From positions 1 to 64,000 of the forward strand of contig JACPKR010000025.1 of the NCBI GenBank assembly GCA_016186945.1: DNA of 64,000 nt, read 5' to 3'. Positions within the stretch are counted from its first letter, which is position 1, and each line of letters starts with the position of its first letter. Origin of the DNA: Deltaproteobacteria bacterium (GTDB lineage Bacteria > Bdellovibrionota_B > Oligoflexia > Oligoflexales > Bog-1112). The translations under genes and the position numbers were made by a program. Positions 17,820-26,917 of the stretch are shown in pieces. Under the pieces are notes generated by a model. The model was not told the origin of the DNA, did not search any database, and saw nothing but the letters and a program-made list of their open reading frames with translations.

Positions 17820-17950
17820 GTGGCAAGGAGGTGGTTTGGAGGAAACTGCGCAGCTGGTTCCTCCAAGAAATCCCTGGGTGAGGCGACCCTTCGGCTTCGT
17901 CAGGGCAGGCTTTTCACTCCCCCCCAACGGCCCCCCTCCCTTTTTGCCAC
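17820..17950 (-). repeat. R2 palindromic repeat, long variant
   Basis: Read on the minus strand, GGCAAAAAGGGAGGGGGG begins the element, an extra middle segment follows, and then the core TTGGAGGAACCAGC...TTTCCTCCAAACC and CACCTCCTTGCC. It lies just upstream of the hydrolase gene and overlaps its longest possible start. Confidence 0.75.
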
Positions 17951-18075
17951 ACAGATGCTCGCATTATCAACGTGAAGCTTCGGTGTTATAATTTACAAAT
18001 AGTCCATGGGGCATACGAAACAGCTCCTGTGCCCCGAAATTCTATGCTCGATCATAACGCCAGGGTATTGCTTTT

Positions 18076-20280
18076 ATGAAGAAATTTTTTAGTATCGAAA
18101 TCGGTGACGTGTGGGGTAGCCTTGCTGCAATGCTGGTTGCCTTACCATCTTCAATCGCGTTTGGGGTCCTTGTCTTTTCTGTCATGGATCCAAGTATGGC
18201 TGGGCAAGGAGCTTTGTTTGGGCTGCTAGGAGCGGCATCGCTGGGCTTGATTGCTCCTATTATTGGTGGAACGCCTGGTCTTATCACGGCTCCCTGTGCC
18301 CCCTCAGCAGCGATATTGGCCGGCCTTGTGTTGGAGTTGGTAAACAACGGAATCGAAGCGAGTCGCATCCCAGGACTATTGGCACTGACCGCCTTACTTT
18401 CAGCTCTCTTGCAGGTCGCCTATGGTTTGTTAAAGGGAGGACGCTTTATAAAATACATTCCTTACCCAGTCGTTAATGGTTATTTGTCTGGTGTCGGGTT
18501 GATCATTGCAATAGGTCAATTGCCAAAGTTATTAGGGTTATCGAAGGAGTTTGGTCTCTTTCAGGGGTTGATTTCGCCAAACATTTGGCGTTGGCCTGGG
18601 GTGGTGGTTGGGTTGACGACGATTTTTGCAATGATTTTCGCGCCCCGCATCACAAAGAAAGTACCGGCCGCAATTATAGGTTTATCGTGCGGCATTGCGA
18701 TGTATTTTTTAATAGGCCTTGCCGTTCCGGAACTTCTGAGCATGGAAAACAATCCTTTGGTGATTGGTCCGATATCGGCAACGGGATCCTTCTTCGATTC
18801 AGTGGCGATGCAATTTCGTGGTCTATTTGACGTCAGAATAGAAGATCTTCGTCTTGTTGGGTATTCAGCGTTAGCTCTTTCCGTTCTTTTATCAATTGAC
18901 ACGTTGAAAACTTGTGTAGTCCTCGACGCATTGAGGAAGGGACGCCATAATTCCAATCGCGAGTTGTTCGGTCAGGGAATTGGTAATTTGGCAGCCTTTT
19001 CTTCGGGAGGCATGCCCGGCGCTGGTACGATGGGGCCAACCTTGGTGAATGTGACTAGCGGGGCGATCACAAGTCGGGCCGGGACCTTAGAGGGAATTTT
19101 CGTTATCCTTGCCATACTTGGTTTGAGTCCATTAATTGCTTGGGTTCCCATCGGCGCACTGGCCGGAATTTTGTTGGTTGTTGCCTTTCGTATGTTCGAT
19201 TGGGCCTCATTCAAACTTTTAAAGCATGCAGATACCCGTTTCGACTTTGCTGTTATAGCGGCCGTTGTCATTGTTGCCGTAAGCGTCGGTTTGATTGCAG
19301 CATCGGCCACCGGAGTCGCTTTAGCGATTCTTCTTTTCATCCGCGATCAGATCCGCAGCTCGGTTCTGCGCCGACGGGTTACGTTGAAGGAAGTTTCCTC
19401 CAAAGCACACCGCTTAGAGGCAGAGCGAGACATTCTAACGAAACATGGAGACCTGGCAGCGGTTTATGATTTGCAGGGCAATCTGTTTTTTGGAACCACC
19501 GACCAACTTTTCACAGAACTTGAAAAAGATCTCCTTAAGTATCGCTGGGTGCTTCTAGACATGCGCCGAGTGCAGTCGATGGATTATACGGCAGTCAATT
19601 TGTTCCGTCAGATGAAATCTCGACTTGCTGAGCACAAGGGTAATCTTCTTCTCTGCGGGATGCCATCGGGTCTGTCAAAACGACAGAATATTCAGCAGTA
19701 CCTTGAGCAAGTTGGCCTTATTGGAAAAGGTTCCCAAGACATTCGTGTGTTTGAAACCCGAGATGAAGGTATCGAATGGATGGAGAACCGAATTCTCGAA
19801 TCTGCGGGATGGTCGGCCCCTGATGTAAAACAATTGCCCCTGGAAATGCACGAGATCGAACTGCTAGAGAGCATGGATGAAGCGGTCCTAGGGACTTTAT
19901 GTAAATGCGCGCACTCTTTGTCTGTGCCAGCAGGGAATCCCGTTTTTAAAAGAGGAGACGAAGGTGACGAAATCTATTTTATTCGCTCTGGGTCCGTTCG
20001 CATTCTTCTGCCGCTCGAAAAGGGAAAAATCCACCATCTCGCAACTTTCAGCCGCGGAGATTTCTTCGGCGAAATGGCCTTCCTCGATCGTGGAGTACGA
20101 TCGGCCGATGCGATCGCTAAGACAGATTGCGAATTGTATAAGCTTTCTCGCGACGAATTCAATGTACATGCTCGTGCAAACGCCGTCTTAGGAGTGCGTG
20201 TATTCTCGCGCCTCGCACATGCTGTTTCGTTGCGGTTGCGACAAGCGGATGGAGAGCTGCGTGTATTAGAAGACCGTTAA
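18076..20280 (+). CDS. SulP-family anion transporter with STAS and cyclic-nucleotide-binding domains
   Basis: This 734-residue protein has three parts. Residues 1 to about 430 are a SulP/SLC26 membrane domain with 10-14 helices (sulfate, bicarbonate or related anions). Residues about 455-570 are a cytoplasmic STAS domain (VLLDMRRVQSMDYTAVNLF). Residues about 605-725 are a cNMP-binding/Crp-like domain with the phosphate-binding-cassette region (FKRGDEGDEIYFIRSG, FFGEMAFLDRGVRSADAIA). The last domain suggests gating by cAMP or a similar ligand. The gene stands alone between two R2 elements. The ATG has only a weak AGGG ribosome-binding site. Confidence 0.9.
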   Translation: MKKFFSIEIGDVWGSLAAMLVALPSSIAFGVLVFSVMDPSMAGQGALFGLLGAASLGLIAPIIGGTPGLITAPCAPSAAILAGLVLELVNNGIEASRIPGLLALTALLSALLQVAYGLLKGGRFIKYIPYPVVNGYLSGVGLIIAIGQLPKLLGLSKEFGLFQGLISPNIWRWPGVVVGLTTIFAMIFAPRITKKVPAAIIGLSCGIAMYFLIGLAVPELLSMENNPLVIGPISATGSFFDSVAMQFRGLFDVRIEDLRLVGYSALALSVLLSIDTLKTCVVLDALRKGRHNSNRELFGQGIGNLAAFSSGGMPGAGTMGPTLVNVTSGAITSRAGTLEGIFVILAILGLSPLIAWVPIGALAGILLVVAFRMFDWASFKLLKHADTRFDFAVIAAVVIVAVSVGLIAASATGVALAILLFIRDQIRSSVLRRRVTLKEVSSKAHRLEAERDILTKHGDLAAVYDLQGNLFFGTTDQLFTELEKDLLKYRWVLLDMRRVQSMDYTAVNLFRQMKSRLAEHKGNLLLCGMPSGLSKRQNIQQYLEQVGLIGKGSQDIRVFETRDEGIEWMENRILESAGWSAPDVKQLPLEMHEIELLESMDEAVLGTLCKCAHSLSVPAGNPVFKRGDEGDEIYFIRSGSVRILLPLEKGKIHHLATFSRGDFFGEMAFLDRGVRSADAIAKTDCELYKLSRDEFNVHARANAVLGVRVFSRLAHAVSLRLRQADGELRVLEDR

Positions 20281-20325
20281 TATCCGAAACCATCTTGGAG
20301 GAAGCAGCTGGTAACGCATAAGCCG

Positions 20326-20446
20326 CTTGGGGCAAATAGGGAGAGGGGGGGGGTGGGGGGGCGAGGGAACCGTCGCTCCCCCAAGGGATTTCTTGGAGGA
20401 ACCAGCTGCGCAGTTTCCTCCAAACCACCTCCTTGCCCCAAGTGGC
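20326..20446 (+). repeat. R2 palindromic repeat, long variant
   Basis: CTTGGGGCAAATAGG, a G-rich run, GCGAGGGAACCGTCGCTCCCC, then TTGGAGGAACCAGCTGCGC, TTTCCTCCAAACC and ACCTCCTTGCCCCAAG. The ends (CTTGGGGCAA / TTGCCCCAAG) are themselves inverted repeats. It separates the SulP gene from the efflux operon. Confidence 0.85.
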
Positions 20447-20469
20447 TTACGGGCTGCTACAGAGGACAC

Positions 20470-21951
20470 ATGGGTCTGCAAATTCTGGTACTGTTGCTTC
20501 TCTCTTTAGTTGTCCCCCAGGTATTCGCCGAAGATTCTCCATCCTTGAAAATCAATTTCCATCAATTCATTGATCGTGTCGAACAAAATCATCCGGAAAA
20601 ACATATTGACGATCTTTCCCTGCAACGAGCGGGCACAGCAGAAAACAAAGCTGGCGTGCTTATGGATCCGGAAGTTTCAGTTGGTCGCGAGGCAGTGCCG
20701 CTGCCCTTTTTAAATCCCATGCAACCCGACGCGAATGAAGCACGGTGGAAAGTAGGGGTCACCCAAATATTTCCCTGGCCAGGTACCCTCGATGCTGAAC
20801 GAAAGTCGGCACGCGCTTCGACGTTCACGATCGACTTAAGCACAAGACTTGCAGCAATTCAGAGAAAGTTAGAAGCTGAGGAGTTCTTCATCTCATTAGT
20901 GCTCACCGCAAAACTCATTGAAATCGAGCGAGGCAATCTTAACGAAACAATAAATATTCTAAAAAGCGCTGAAATACGCCTAAAAAATGGTATAGGGTCA
21001 CATCTTGACGTCATTCAATCCTATAACGAAAAAATGATTCTGTCGCTGAATCTAGCAGCCCAAGAAAACGATCTGCAAAACATCAAAGACCGCGCAGGTC
21101 AACTGATCGGAAAAGAGGACGCACGTAACGTCAGTTTTGAATTGGACCTCCCTGCGGAATATCGTGATACATCCCTGCATGTTCCTACACTCGGAGAGCA
21201 AAGGCCGGACGATATTGTGCGCCAAAGACTTCAGGCAGCTCAAGATGCAATTTCTTCCGATCTGACTGTCGAACGAAAAAAAAGCCTTCCTAATATCATG
21301 ACCTCTGCCATGCTTATGCAGGATGACTCCGGTATGAGGATGTATGAATTTATGCTGGGAATTCGTGTCCCCCTCTATTCAGGTGGTATCCGGCAAGCAG
21401 TTGAAAGAGAAACGCTCCTTGTGGCGTCGCGACTCTCCGACGAGCTTAGCTGGCATGATCGAAGGAAACGTCTTGCTCAATCGCAAAATGATCGCCGTAG
21501 GTCCATTGTCATCACGCAGTTGAAAGGCTTGGACGAGATGATCATTCCGAATGCCAGCCAACACCTCAAAACATCTTTAATCGAATATGCACAAGGAAAA
21601 GGAAGTTTTCTTGCGGTGAACACTGCAAGAAAACTGCTTCTGAGATATCAGCAAGCTTATGCTCTTGCTGAACGTAATCTTGCTTTCACCGCAGTTTCTC
21701 GGGAACGCATCGAAGCAGGACTTTTTGCAACTGAGCTTGATCAGGATACACCAAAGCTTCCCATAGCAACCGATATGTCTGGAGGAACGGAAATGGGAAG
21801 CCAGGCTATGGGTGACATGGCTCCTACGCCAGGATCCTCCCGTTCCATGAAAAAAGATATAGAGACCGACAATAAGGCCATGAGAAAAGGACTGATGCCA
21901 TCCGAGCAGGAAGACGAAGCGGCAAAAAAGAAAGGCTCCATGGGAATGTAA
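20470..21951 (+). CDS. cusC: Outer-membrane efflux protein (TolC/CusC family) with Met-rich tail
   Basis: This 493-residue protein begins with a signal peptide (MGLQILVLLLLSLVVPQVFA), followed by two repeated outer-membrane-efflux helical/strand segments typical of TolC-like channels. It forms the outer-membrane exit of the RND pump encoded downstream. The ATG at 20470 follows AGAGG; longer open frames start in the R2 repeat and are not real. The last ~65 residues are unusual: hydrophilic and rich in Met and Gly (DMSGGTEMGSQAMGDM ... GSMGM), which may bind Cu(I)/Ag(I). An R1 repeat begins 14 bases after its stop and separates it from cusB. Confidence 0.85.
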   Translation: MGLQILVLLLLSLVVPQVFAEDSPSLKINFHQFIDRVEQNHPEKHIDDLSLQRAGTAENKAGVLMDPEVSVGREAVPLPFLNPMQPDANEARWKVGVTQIFPWPGTLDAERKSARASTFTIDLSTRLAAIQRKLEAEEFFISLVLTAKLIEIERGNLNETINILKSAEIRLKNGIGSHLDVIQSYNEKMILSLNLAAQENDLQNIKDRAGQLIGKEDARNVSFELDLPAEYRDTSLHVPTLGEQRPDDIVRQRLQAAQDAISSDLTVERKKSLPNIMTSAMLMQDDSGMRMYEFMLGIRVPLYSGGIRQAVERETLLVASRLSDELSWHDRRKRLAQSQNDRRRSIVITQLKGLDEMIIPNASQHLKTSLIEYAQGKGSFLAVNTARKLLLRYQQAYALAERNLAFTAVSRERIEAGLFATELDQDTPKLPIATDMSGGTEMGSQAMGDMAPTPGSSRSMKKDIETDNKAMRKGLMPSEQEDEAAKKKGSMGM

Positions 21952-21964
21952 GTCGCGATCCTCA

Positions 21965-22133
21965 CTATAGTATTTGGGAAAAAGAATTTGTGGAGAGGAC
22001 CTTTTTTGAAAAAAAGTTCCCCTCCACACCTCCCCCCAAAAAACTTCAAATACTGAAGTTTTTGAAAAGGGGGTTGGGGAAATAACTTTTTTCAAAAAGT
22101 TTGTCCCCAAATTGATTATCTTGAACACTATAG
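21965..22133 (+). repeat. R1 MITE-like repeat, copy 2 (full length, 169 bp)
   Basis: This complete copy runs from CTATAGTATTTGGG to TTGAACACTATAG, giving terminal inverted repeats CTATAGTRTT. Hairpin 1 is GTGGAGAGGACC...TCCCCTCCAC; hairpin 2 is AAAACTTCAAATACTGAAGTTTT, where a T-G wobble of other copies is a C-G pair; hairpin 3 is GGGGAAATAAC...GTCCCC. It is inserted between cusC and cusB, ending 7 bases before the cusB ATG. Confidence 0.95.
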
Positions 22134-22140
22134 AAACTGT

Positions 22141-23586
22141 ATGTGGAAAATGTTGTTTGTATTCTCTTTGACGGCGACTCACTTATTTGCTTCCTATAAA
22201 CTGGACCTGACTTTAAAGCCCGACCCCCCGGAAACGGGCATCAATCGCTTGGAAATGAAGATTTCAGACGAAGCCAATCAACCCCTGGATGGCGCCGACG
22301 TCTCATTTATCATCTCAATGCCTGCGATGGGTACGATGCCTTACATGGAAGAAATTGGCAGCGTCACACAAAAAGAACCTGGCCTCTATATTGGTAGTTT
22401 TGATCTTGCCATGGGTGGAAGCTGGTCGCTTGCGATACGGATAAAGAAAAATGACAGCGAAGAGAAATTTGGCTTTAACCTTACAACCGGTATCCCCGGA
22501 CTCACTAGAACGAGCGAGATCAATCATAAAAGTGCGCAGGGAGGAACAACACAGTTACTCCCCATAGGTCCTGAAAGGCTGCAAAAAATCGGTGTACGTT
22601 TCGTTGAAATCAAGTCTAGACAACTGCAAAAGACGGTACGAGCAGTCGGCTTGGTTGAACCTGATAACACGAAAAAGTCTGAGCTTGCCTTACGGTTTCC
22701 CGGCTACGTTGAGAAGCAATTCCGGGGCCGTGTTGGTGATTACGTAAAAGCAGGAACCCCATTGTTGAGTGTCTATAGCCCTGAGCTTGTAAGCGCTCAG
22801 GAAGAATTTCTTCTTGCACGAGGTCGTGTCGAGAGCGAAAGCCTCCAACATTCAACAGCGGAGCGCTTGAAAAACCTTGGCTTGTCCGAGAACGATATAG
22901 CACACGTCAAAAACACAGGAAAACCACTGCGTAACATCGTTATCACCGCCCCGCAGTCAGGAACCGTTCTTGAGATCAATGTACGAGAAGGATCAACGTT
23001 CCGTCTTGGGCAAGTTCTTTATTCGATCGGTGATCTTAGCAAAAACTTTGTTATCGCAAGAATCTTTCAGCGTGATCTCAATGATCTAATGGTTGGTCAA
23101 GCTGCTGACATTATTATTCCCGAGGCTGATGAGCCAAGTTATCCCGGGAAAATTGATCTTATTTTCCCGAATATAGGGGAAGGAGAAGGGACAACGAATG
23201 TCCGCATCGAATCTAATACGCCTAATTCGTTCTTGAAGCCAGGTATCTACGTAGACCTTCGTTTCTTCGTAGACCTGGGTAGCCATCTTTCCGTCTCACC
23301 TAACGCAATATTGTATTCCGGCCTGAACAAATATGTGTTTGTGGACCAGGGGGAAGGCATTCTTGAGCCGCGCGCGATCAAAACGGGGAAGTCGACTGAT
23401 GAATGGATAGAAGTCCGTTCCGGCCTCAATGAAGGCGAAAGAGTTGCAGCTAGTGGAACATTCTTGATTAGCTCTGAGGCACAACTCAGTGCCGCTCTTC
23501 CCAAATGGGAGAAGGAGAAAGGTGCAAAAGCAGGCCAGCCGCCGCAGGTGCCTGAGGAGCAACCGATGAAAGGCCATCAACACTAA
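22141..23586 (+). CDS. cusB: RND efflux periplasmic adaptor (CusB-like) with N-terminal YtkA-like domain
   Basis: This 481-residue protein has a signal peptide (MWKMLFVFSLTATHLFAS), then a FixH/YtkA-like beta domain (about residues 20-110) with a Met cluster (SMPAMGTMPYM), then a membrane-fusion adaptor: the split lipoyl/biotinyl hairpin (LRFPGYVEKQFRGRVGDYVKAGTPLLSVYSPEL), beta-barrel and membrane-proximal domains. It links the inner pump to the outer-membrane channel and, in CusB, passes Cu(I)/Ag(I). No Shine-Dalgarno sequence is visible before the ATG because an R1 repeat ends there; translation may depend on another signal or be reduced. Confidence 0.88.
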   Translation: MWKMLFVFSLTATHLFASYKLDLTLKPDPPETGINRLEMKISDEANQPLDGADVSFIISMPAMGTMPYMEEIGSVTQKEPGLYIGSFDLAMGGSWSLAIRIKKNDSEEKFGFNLTTGIPGLTRTSEINHKSAQGGTTQLLPIGPERLQKIGVRFVEIKSRQLQKTVRAVGLVEPDNTKKSELALRFPGYVEKQFRGRVGDYVKAGTPLLSVYSPELVSAQEEFLLARGRVESESLQHSTAERLKNLGLSENDIAHVKNTGKPLRNIVITAPQSGTVLEINVREGSTFRLGQVLYSIGDLSKNFVIARIFQRDLNDLMVGQAADIIIPEADEPSYPGKIDLIFPNIGEGEGTTNVRIESNTPNSFLKPGIYVDLRFFVDLGSHLSVSPNAILYSGLNKYVFVDQGEGILEPRAIKTGKSTDEWIEVRSGLNEGERVAASGTFLISSEAQLSAALPKWEKEKGAKAGQPPQVPEEQPMKGHQH

Positions 23587-23604
23587 ACACTAAGCGAGCA
23601 AGCC

Positions 23605-26600
23605 ATGATAGCGAGAATCATACGACTTTGTGCATCACATCCAGGGCTGACGATATTTCTGGTATTGGCAATTTCCTTTCTTACAATCTTCTCGCTTAGG
23701 AAATTGCCGTTGGACGCCTTGCCTGATTTGTCCGACACACAGGTGATTGTGTTCTCAGAGTGGATAGGGCGTTCTCCTGATCTTGTCGAAGACCAAATCA
23801 CTTACCCCCTTGTGACAAGTCTCCTGTCATCTCCAAAAGTGAAATACGTTCGTGGTCTTTCCATGGTGGGAGCCTCTCAGGTCCTTGTCATTTTCCAGGA
23901 AGGCACAGATCTTTATTGGGCACGCTCGCGAATTGCTGAAAAACTCGCTTCCGTCTCTTCGCTTCCGCAAGGGGTTGTTCCGACATTAGGTCCCGAAGCG
24001 ACCGGTCTCGGTTGGGTTTATCAATACGCCTTGGTCGACAAATCGGGGAAACATGATCTTCAGGAGCTTCGGTCCTTACAGGACTGGAACTTACGTTTCG
24101 CTTTGCAGGCGGTTCAAGGTGTCGCGGAGGTGGCGAGTGTTGGTGGTTTTGAAAAACAATATCAGATCCTGCTGGATCCACTAAAACTACAAGCCTTTAA
24201 TATCTCCCCTCTACAAGTAACTCGTGCGGTTCGAGGAGGGAATCAAGAAGTTGGCGCCAACGTCCTAGAAATGGCAGGAAGAGAATATGTCATTCGAGGA
24301 CGTGGTTACGTTAAGACGATCGCCGATATTCAAAAAATTCCTATCACTGTTTCCAAAAAAGGACGAGTCATCGCTGTAGGCGATATCGGAAGCGTGCAAA
24401 TTGGCCCCGCTCCTCGAACGGGCGCAGGAGAATTTGACGGAGAAGGGGAGACGGTAAGCGGCATTGTCGTGATGCGCATGGGCGAAAATGCGCTCAACGT
24501 CATCGCTTCGGTCAAGGAAAGACTCGAAGCACTCAAAAGCTCTCTTCCCGAAGGAGTTGAAATCGTTCCCGTCTACGACCGATCGGATTTGATTCATCGA
24601 GCCATCGACACACTCAAACGGGTTCTGGTCGAAGAGATCGTCGTTGTTTCCGCGATCGTTTCGATTTTTCTTTGGCACGCACGGGCAAGCTGGGTTGCTA
24701 TTTTGCCTTTGCCGATCGCGGTACTGCTCTCGTTTTTACTCATGTTTTTTTTCGGTGGCCTGACTGTGAACGTGATGTCTCTCGGCGGAATCGCTCTCGC
24801 GATTGGAGCCATGGTGGACGCCGGGATTATTTTAGTGGAAAACGCCCACAAAAAACTTGAAGGCCGCAACACCAAAGATATGTCTGAAAAAGAACGGCGG
24901 CATCTTATTGTAGAAGCTATGGTAGAGATGGGAAAGCCTCTCTTCTTTTCCCTTCTTGTGATCACCGTCTCTTTTTTACCAATATTCGCCTTGGAAGGAA
25001 GAGAAGGCCGCCTCTTTAAACCCCTTGCTTTTACGAAGACGTTTTCGATGGGATGGGCCGCTATCTTGGCGATTACTCTGACCCCCGCATTGGCAGTGTT
25101 GTTTCTAAGGGGAAAGTTTGTCCATGAGGATGAACATATTATCAGCCGTACGCTTCACCGATATTATACTCCCGTCATCGCTTATGTAGTTCGTTTTCGA
25201 AAAGCTGTTTTGGCGATTGCTGTGCTCCTCATGTTAGCAACCGTTCCTATTTTCAAAATGATTCAGACCGAATTCATGCCACCTCTCAATGAAGGCACGA
25301 TCCTTTATATGCCAACGGCAGTCCCTGGCATGAGCATTGACACGGCTATCGAAATCTTGCAGAAGCAAAATACTATTATTAAAGCTCATCCTGAAGTTGC
25401 ACATGTGTACGGCAAAGCTGGACGTGCCAAATCGGCAACCGATCCAGCTCCCATCAATATGTTCGAAACGGTGATCACGCTCAAACCGAAAGAAGAATGG
25501 AGAAATGGCATGACTTTCGAGAAAGTCATTGCTGAACTTGACCAAAAACTGAAATTTCCAGGAATGCCCAATATCTGGTGGATGCCCATTCAGACACGAA
25601 TCGAAATGCTCTCGACTGGCGTCCGAACCGCTGTTGGAATCAAAGTCCTAGGGTCAAAATTAGAAGAGATCGAAAAAACAGCTGTCGATATCGAATCCGC
25701 CTTGAAAGGTGTGTCTGGTACAAAAGCTGTTTTCGCCGAACGGACCCAAGCGGGTTCTTATATTGATATTGACATAAAAAGAGAAGCTGCCGCGGTTTAC
25801 GGTCTGAATATTTCTGATGTTCATTCAGTTGTGGAAACTGTGATTGGTGGCAACATAGCGTCGACAAGTGTCGAAGGTCGGGAGCGTTACGGAATTCAGA
25901 TTCGCTATGCTCAGGATTTTCGCAAAAATCTTGAAGCCATCCGAGATGTCATTATTCCCACGCCTACGGGCAATGTAGTAACACTTTCCCAAATTGCCGA
26001 CATTAGTGTCTCCTCTGGCGCACCGATGATCAACAGTGAAAACGGAAAAATTCTTGGTTTTGTCTTTGTCGACGTCGATAAAAATATTGGTCTGGAAGAA
26101 TACGTTGACGCTGCAAAAGAAGCGATAGCTAAAAATGTGAAATTTTCAGATGGGACACGAATCGAGTTTTCGGGACAATTCGAAGCCTTTTTAAGCGCCA
26201 AAAAAACTCTTCAAGTGATTGTGCCCGTCACTCTTATCTTCATCATTTTTCTCCTGTTTCTTAACACGATGTCGGCATGGGAGACCCTCATCGTTCTTCT
26301 TGCCGTGCCCTTTTCACTCATTGGGGCCTTCTGGCTGATCTGGTTGCTGAACTATAAACTTTCCATTGCCGTCTGGGTTGGTCTATTGGCGCTGGCGGGC
26401 CTTGATGCAGAAACGGGGGTCGTCATGCTTCTCTACCTCACGCGGGCTTACGCCAAGAGAATTGAGGCAGGTGTGAAACCAAGCCATGCGATGTTAAATG
26501 ACGCTATACACGAAGGAGCAGTCCAACGTATCCGTCCCAAACTTATGACCGTTGCGGCCGCTCTCATTGGCTTGCTTCCCGTCATGTGGAGCACAGGAAC

Positions 26601-26739
26601 CGGTTCCGAAGTTATGAAACGCATTGCTGCTCCGATGGTGGGTGGGATCATCACGTCAGGAATACTCGAACTTCTTGTGTATCCTGCAATTTTTGCGATT
26701 TGGAAAGGGGCTGAAATCAACAATAAGAGGAAACTATAG
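23605..26739 (+). CDS. cusA: Heavy-metal RND efflux pump, CusA/CzcA family
   Basis: This 1044-residue inner-membrane RND pump has 12 helices and two large periplasmic loops. Sequences such as YALVDKSGKHDLQELRSLQ, VAEVASVGGFEKQYQ and LYMPTAVPGMS are characteristic of the CusA/SilA branch that extrudes Cu(I)/Ag(I), which agrees with the Met-rich partners. The proton-relay part contains LAIGAMVDAGIILVENAHK. It lies 18 bases after cusB. Its last two codons and stop (AAA CTA TAG) run into R1 copy 3, so the repeat terminus CTATAG supplies the stop codon. Confidence 0.93.
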   Translation: MIARIIRLCASHPGLTIFLVLAISFLTIFSLRKLPLDALPDLSDTQVIVFSEWIGRSPDLVEDQITYPLVTSLLSSPKVKYVRGLSMVGASQVLVIFQEGTDLYWARSRIAEKLASVSSLPQGVVPTLGPEATGLGWVYQYALVDKSGKHDLQELRSLQDWNLRFALQAVQGVAEVASVGGFEKQYQILLDPLKLQAFNISPLQVTRAVRGGNQEVGANVLEMAGREYVIRGRGYVKTIADIQKIPITVSKKGRVIAVGDIGSVQIGPAPRTGAGEFDGEGETVSGIVVMRMGENALNVIASVKERLEALKSSLPEGVEIVPVYDRSDLIHRAIDTLKRVLVEEIVVVSAIVSIFLWHARASWVAILPLPIAVLLSFLLMFFFGGLTVNVMSLGGIALAIGAMVDAGIILVENAHKKLEGRNTKDMSEKERRHLIVEAMVEMGKPLFFSLLVITVSFLPIFALEGREGRLFKPLAFTKTFSMGWAAILAITLTPALAVLFLRGKFVHEDEHIISRTLHRYYTPVIAYVVRFRKAVLAIAVLLMLATVPIFKMIQTEFMPPLNEGTILYMPTAVPGMSIDTAIEILQKQNTIIKAHPEVAHVYGKAGRAKSATDPAPINMFETVITLKPKEEWRNGMTFEKVIAELDQKLKFPGMPNIWWMPIQTRIEMLSTGVRTAVGIKVLGSKLEEIEKTAVDIESALKGVSGTKAVFAERTQAGSYIDIDIKREAAAVYGLNISDVHSVVETVIGGNIASTSVEGRERYGIQIRYAQDFRKNLEAIRDVIIPTPTGNVVTLSQIADISVSSGAPMINSENGKILGFVFVDVDKNIGLEEYVDAAKEAIAKNVKFSDGTRIEFSGQFEAFLSAKKTLQVIVPVTLIFIIFLLFLNTMSAWETLIVLLAVPFSLIGAFWLIWLLNYKLSIAVWVGLLALAGLDAETGVVMLLYLTRAYAKRIEAGVKPSHAMLNDAIHEGAVQRIRPKLMTVAAALIGLLPVMWSTGTGSEVMKRIAAPMVGGIITSGILELLVYPAIFAIWKGAEINNKRKL

Positions 26740-26889
26740 TATTTGGGAAAAAGAATTTGTGGAGAGGACCTTTTTTGAAAAAAAGTTCCCCTCCACGCCT
26801 CCCCCCAAAAAACTTTAGATATTGAAGTTTTTGAAAAGGGGCTTGGGGAAAAAACTTTTTTCAAAAAGTTTTTCCCAAAATTGATTAGC
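26734..26889 (+). repeat. R1 MITE-like repeat, copy 3
   Basis: It begins at CTATAGTATTTGGG within the cusA stop and has all three hairpins. It ends in CCCAAAATTGATTAGC, where similarity to the right terminus is lost just before the terC coding sequence. Confidence 0.92.
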
Positions 26890-26917
26890 ATGGGTAGGAT
26901 TTGTTGCTTTCATTTTA

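Noticed and set aside
20266..20481. Open frames encoding WFGGNCAAGSSKKSL in R2 copies
   Set aside because: They recur only because R2 is open in that frame; each is short and has no start signal or neighbour support.
21577..22182. Long minus-strand frame reading through R1 with the peptide NFLKKVISPTPFSK
   Set aside because: The same peptide recurs wherever an R1 copy is read in this frame (also 26448-26891, 36551-36811, 50764-51045). It reflects repeat composition, lacks a ribosome-binding site, and overlaps the real cusC gene.
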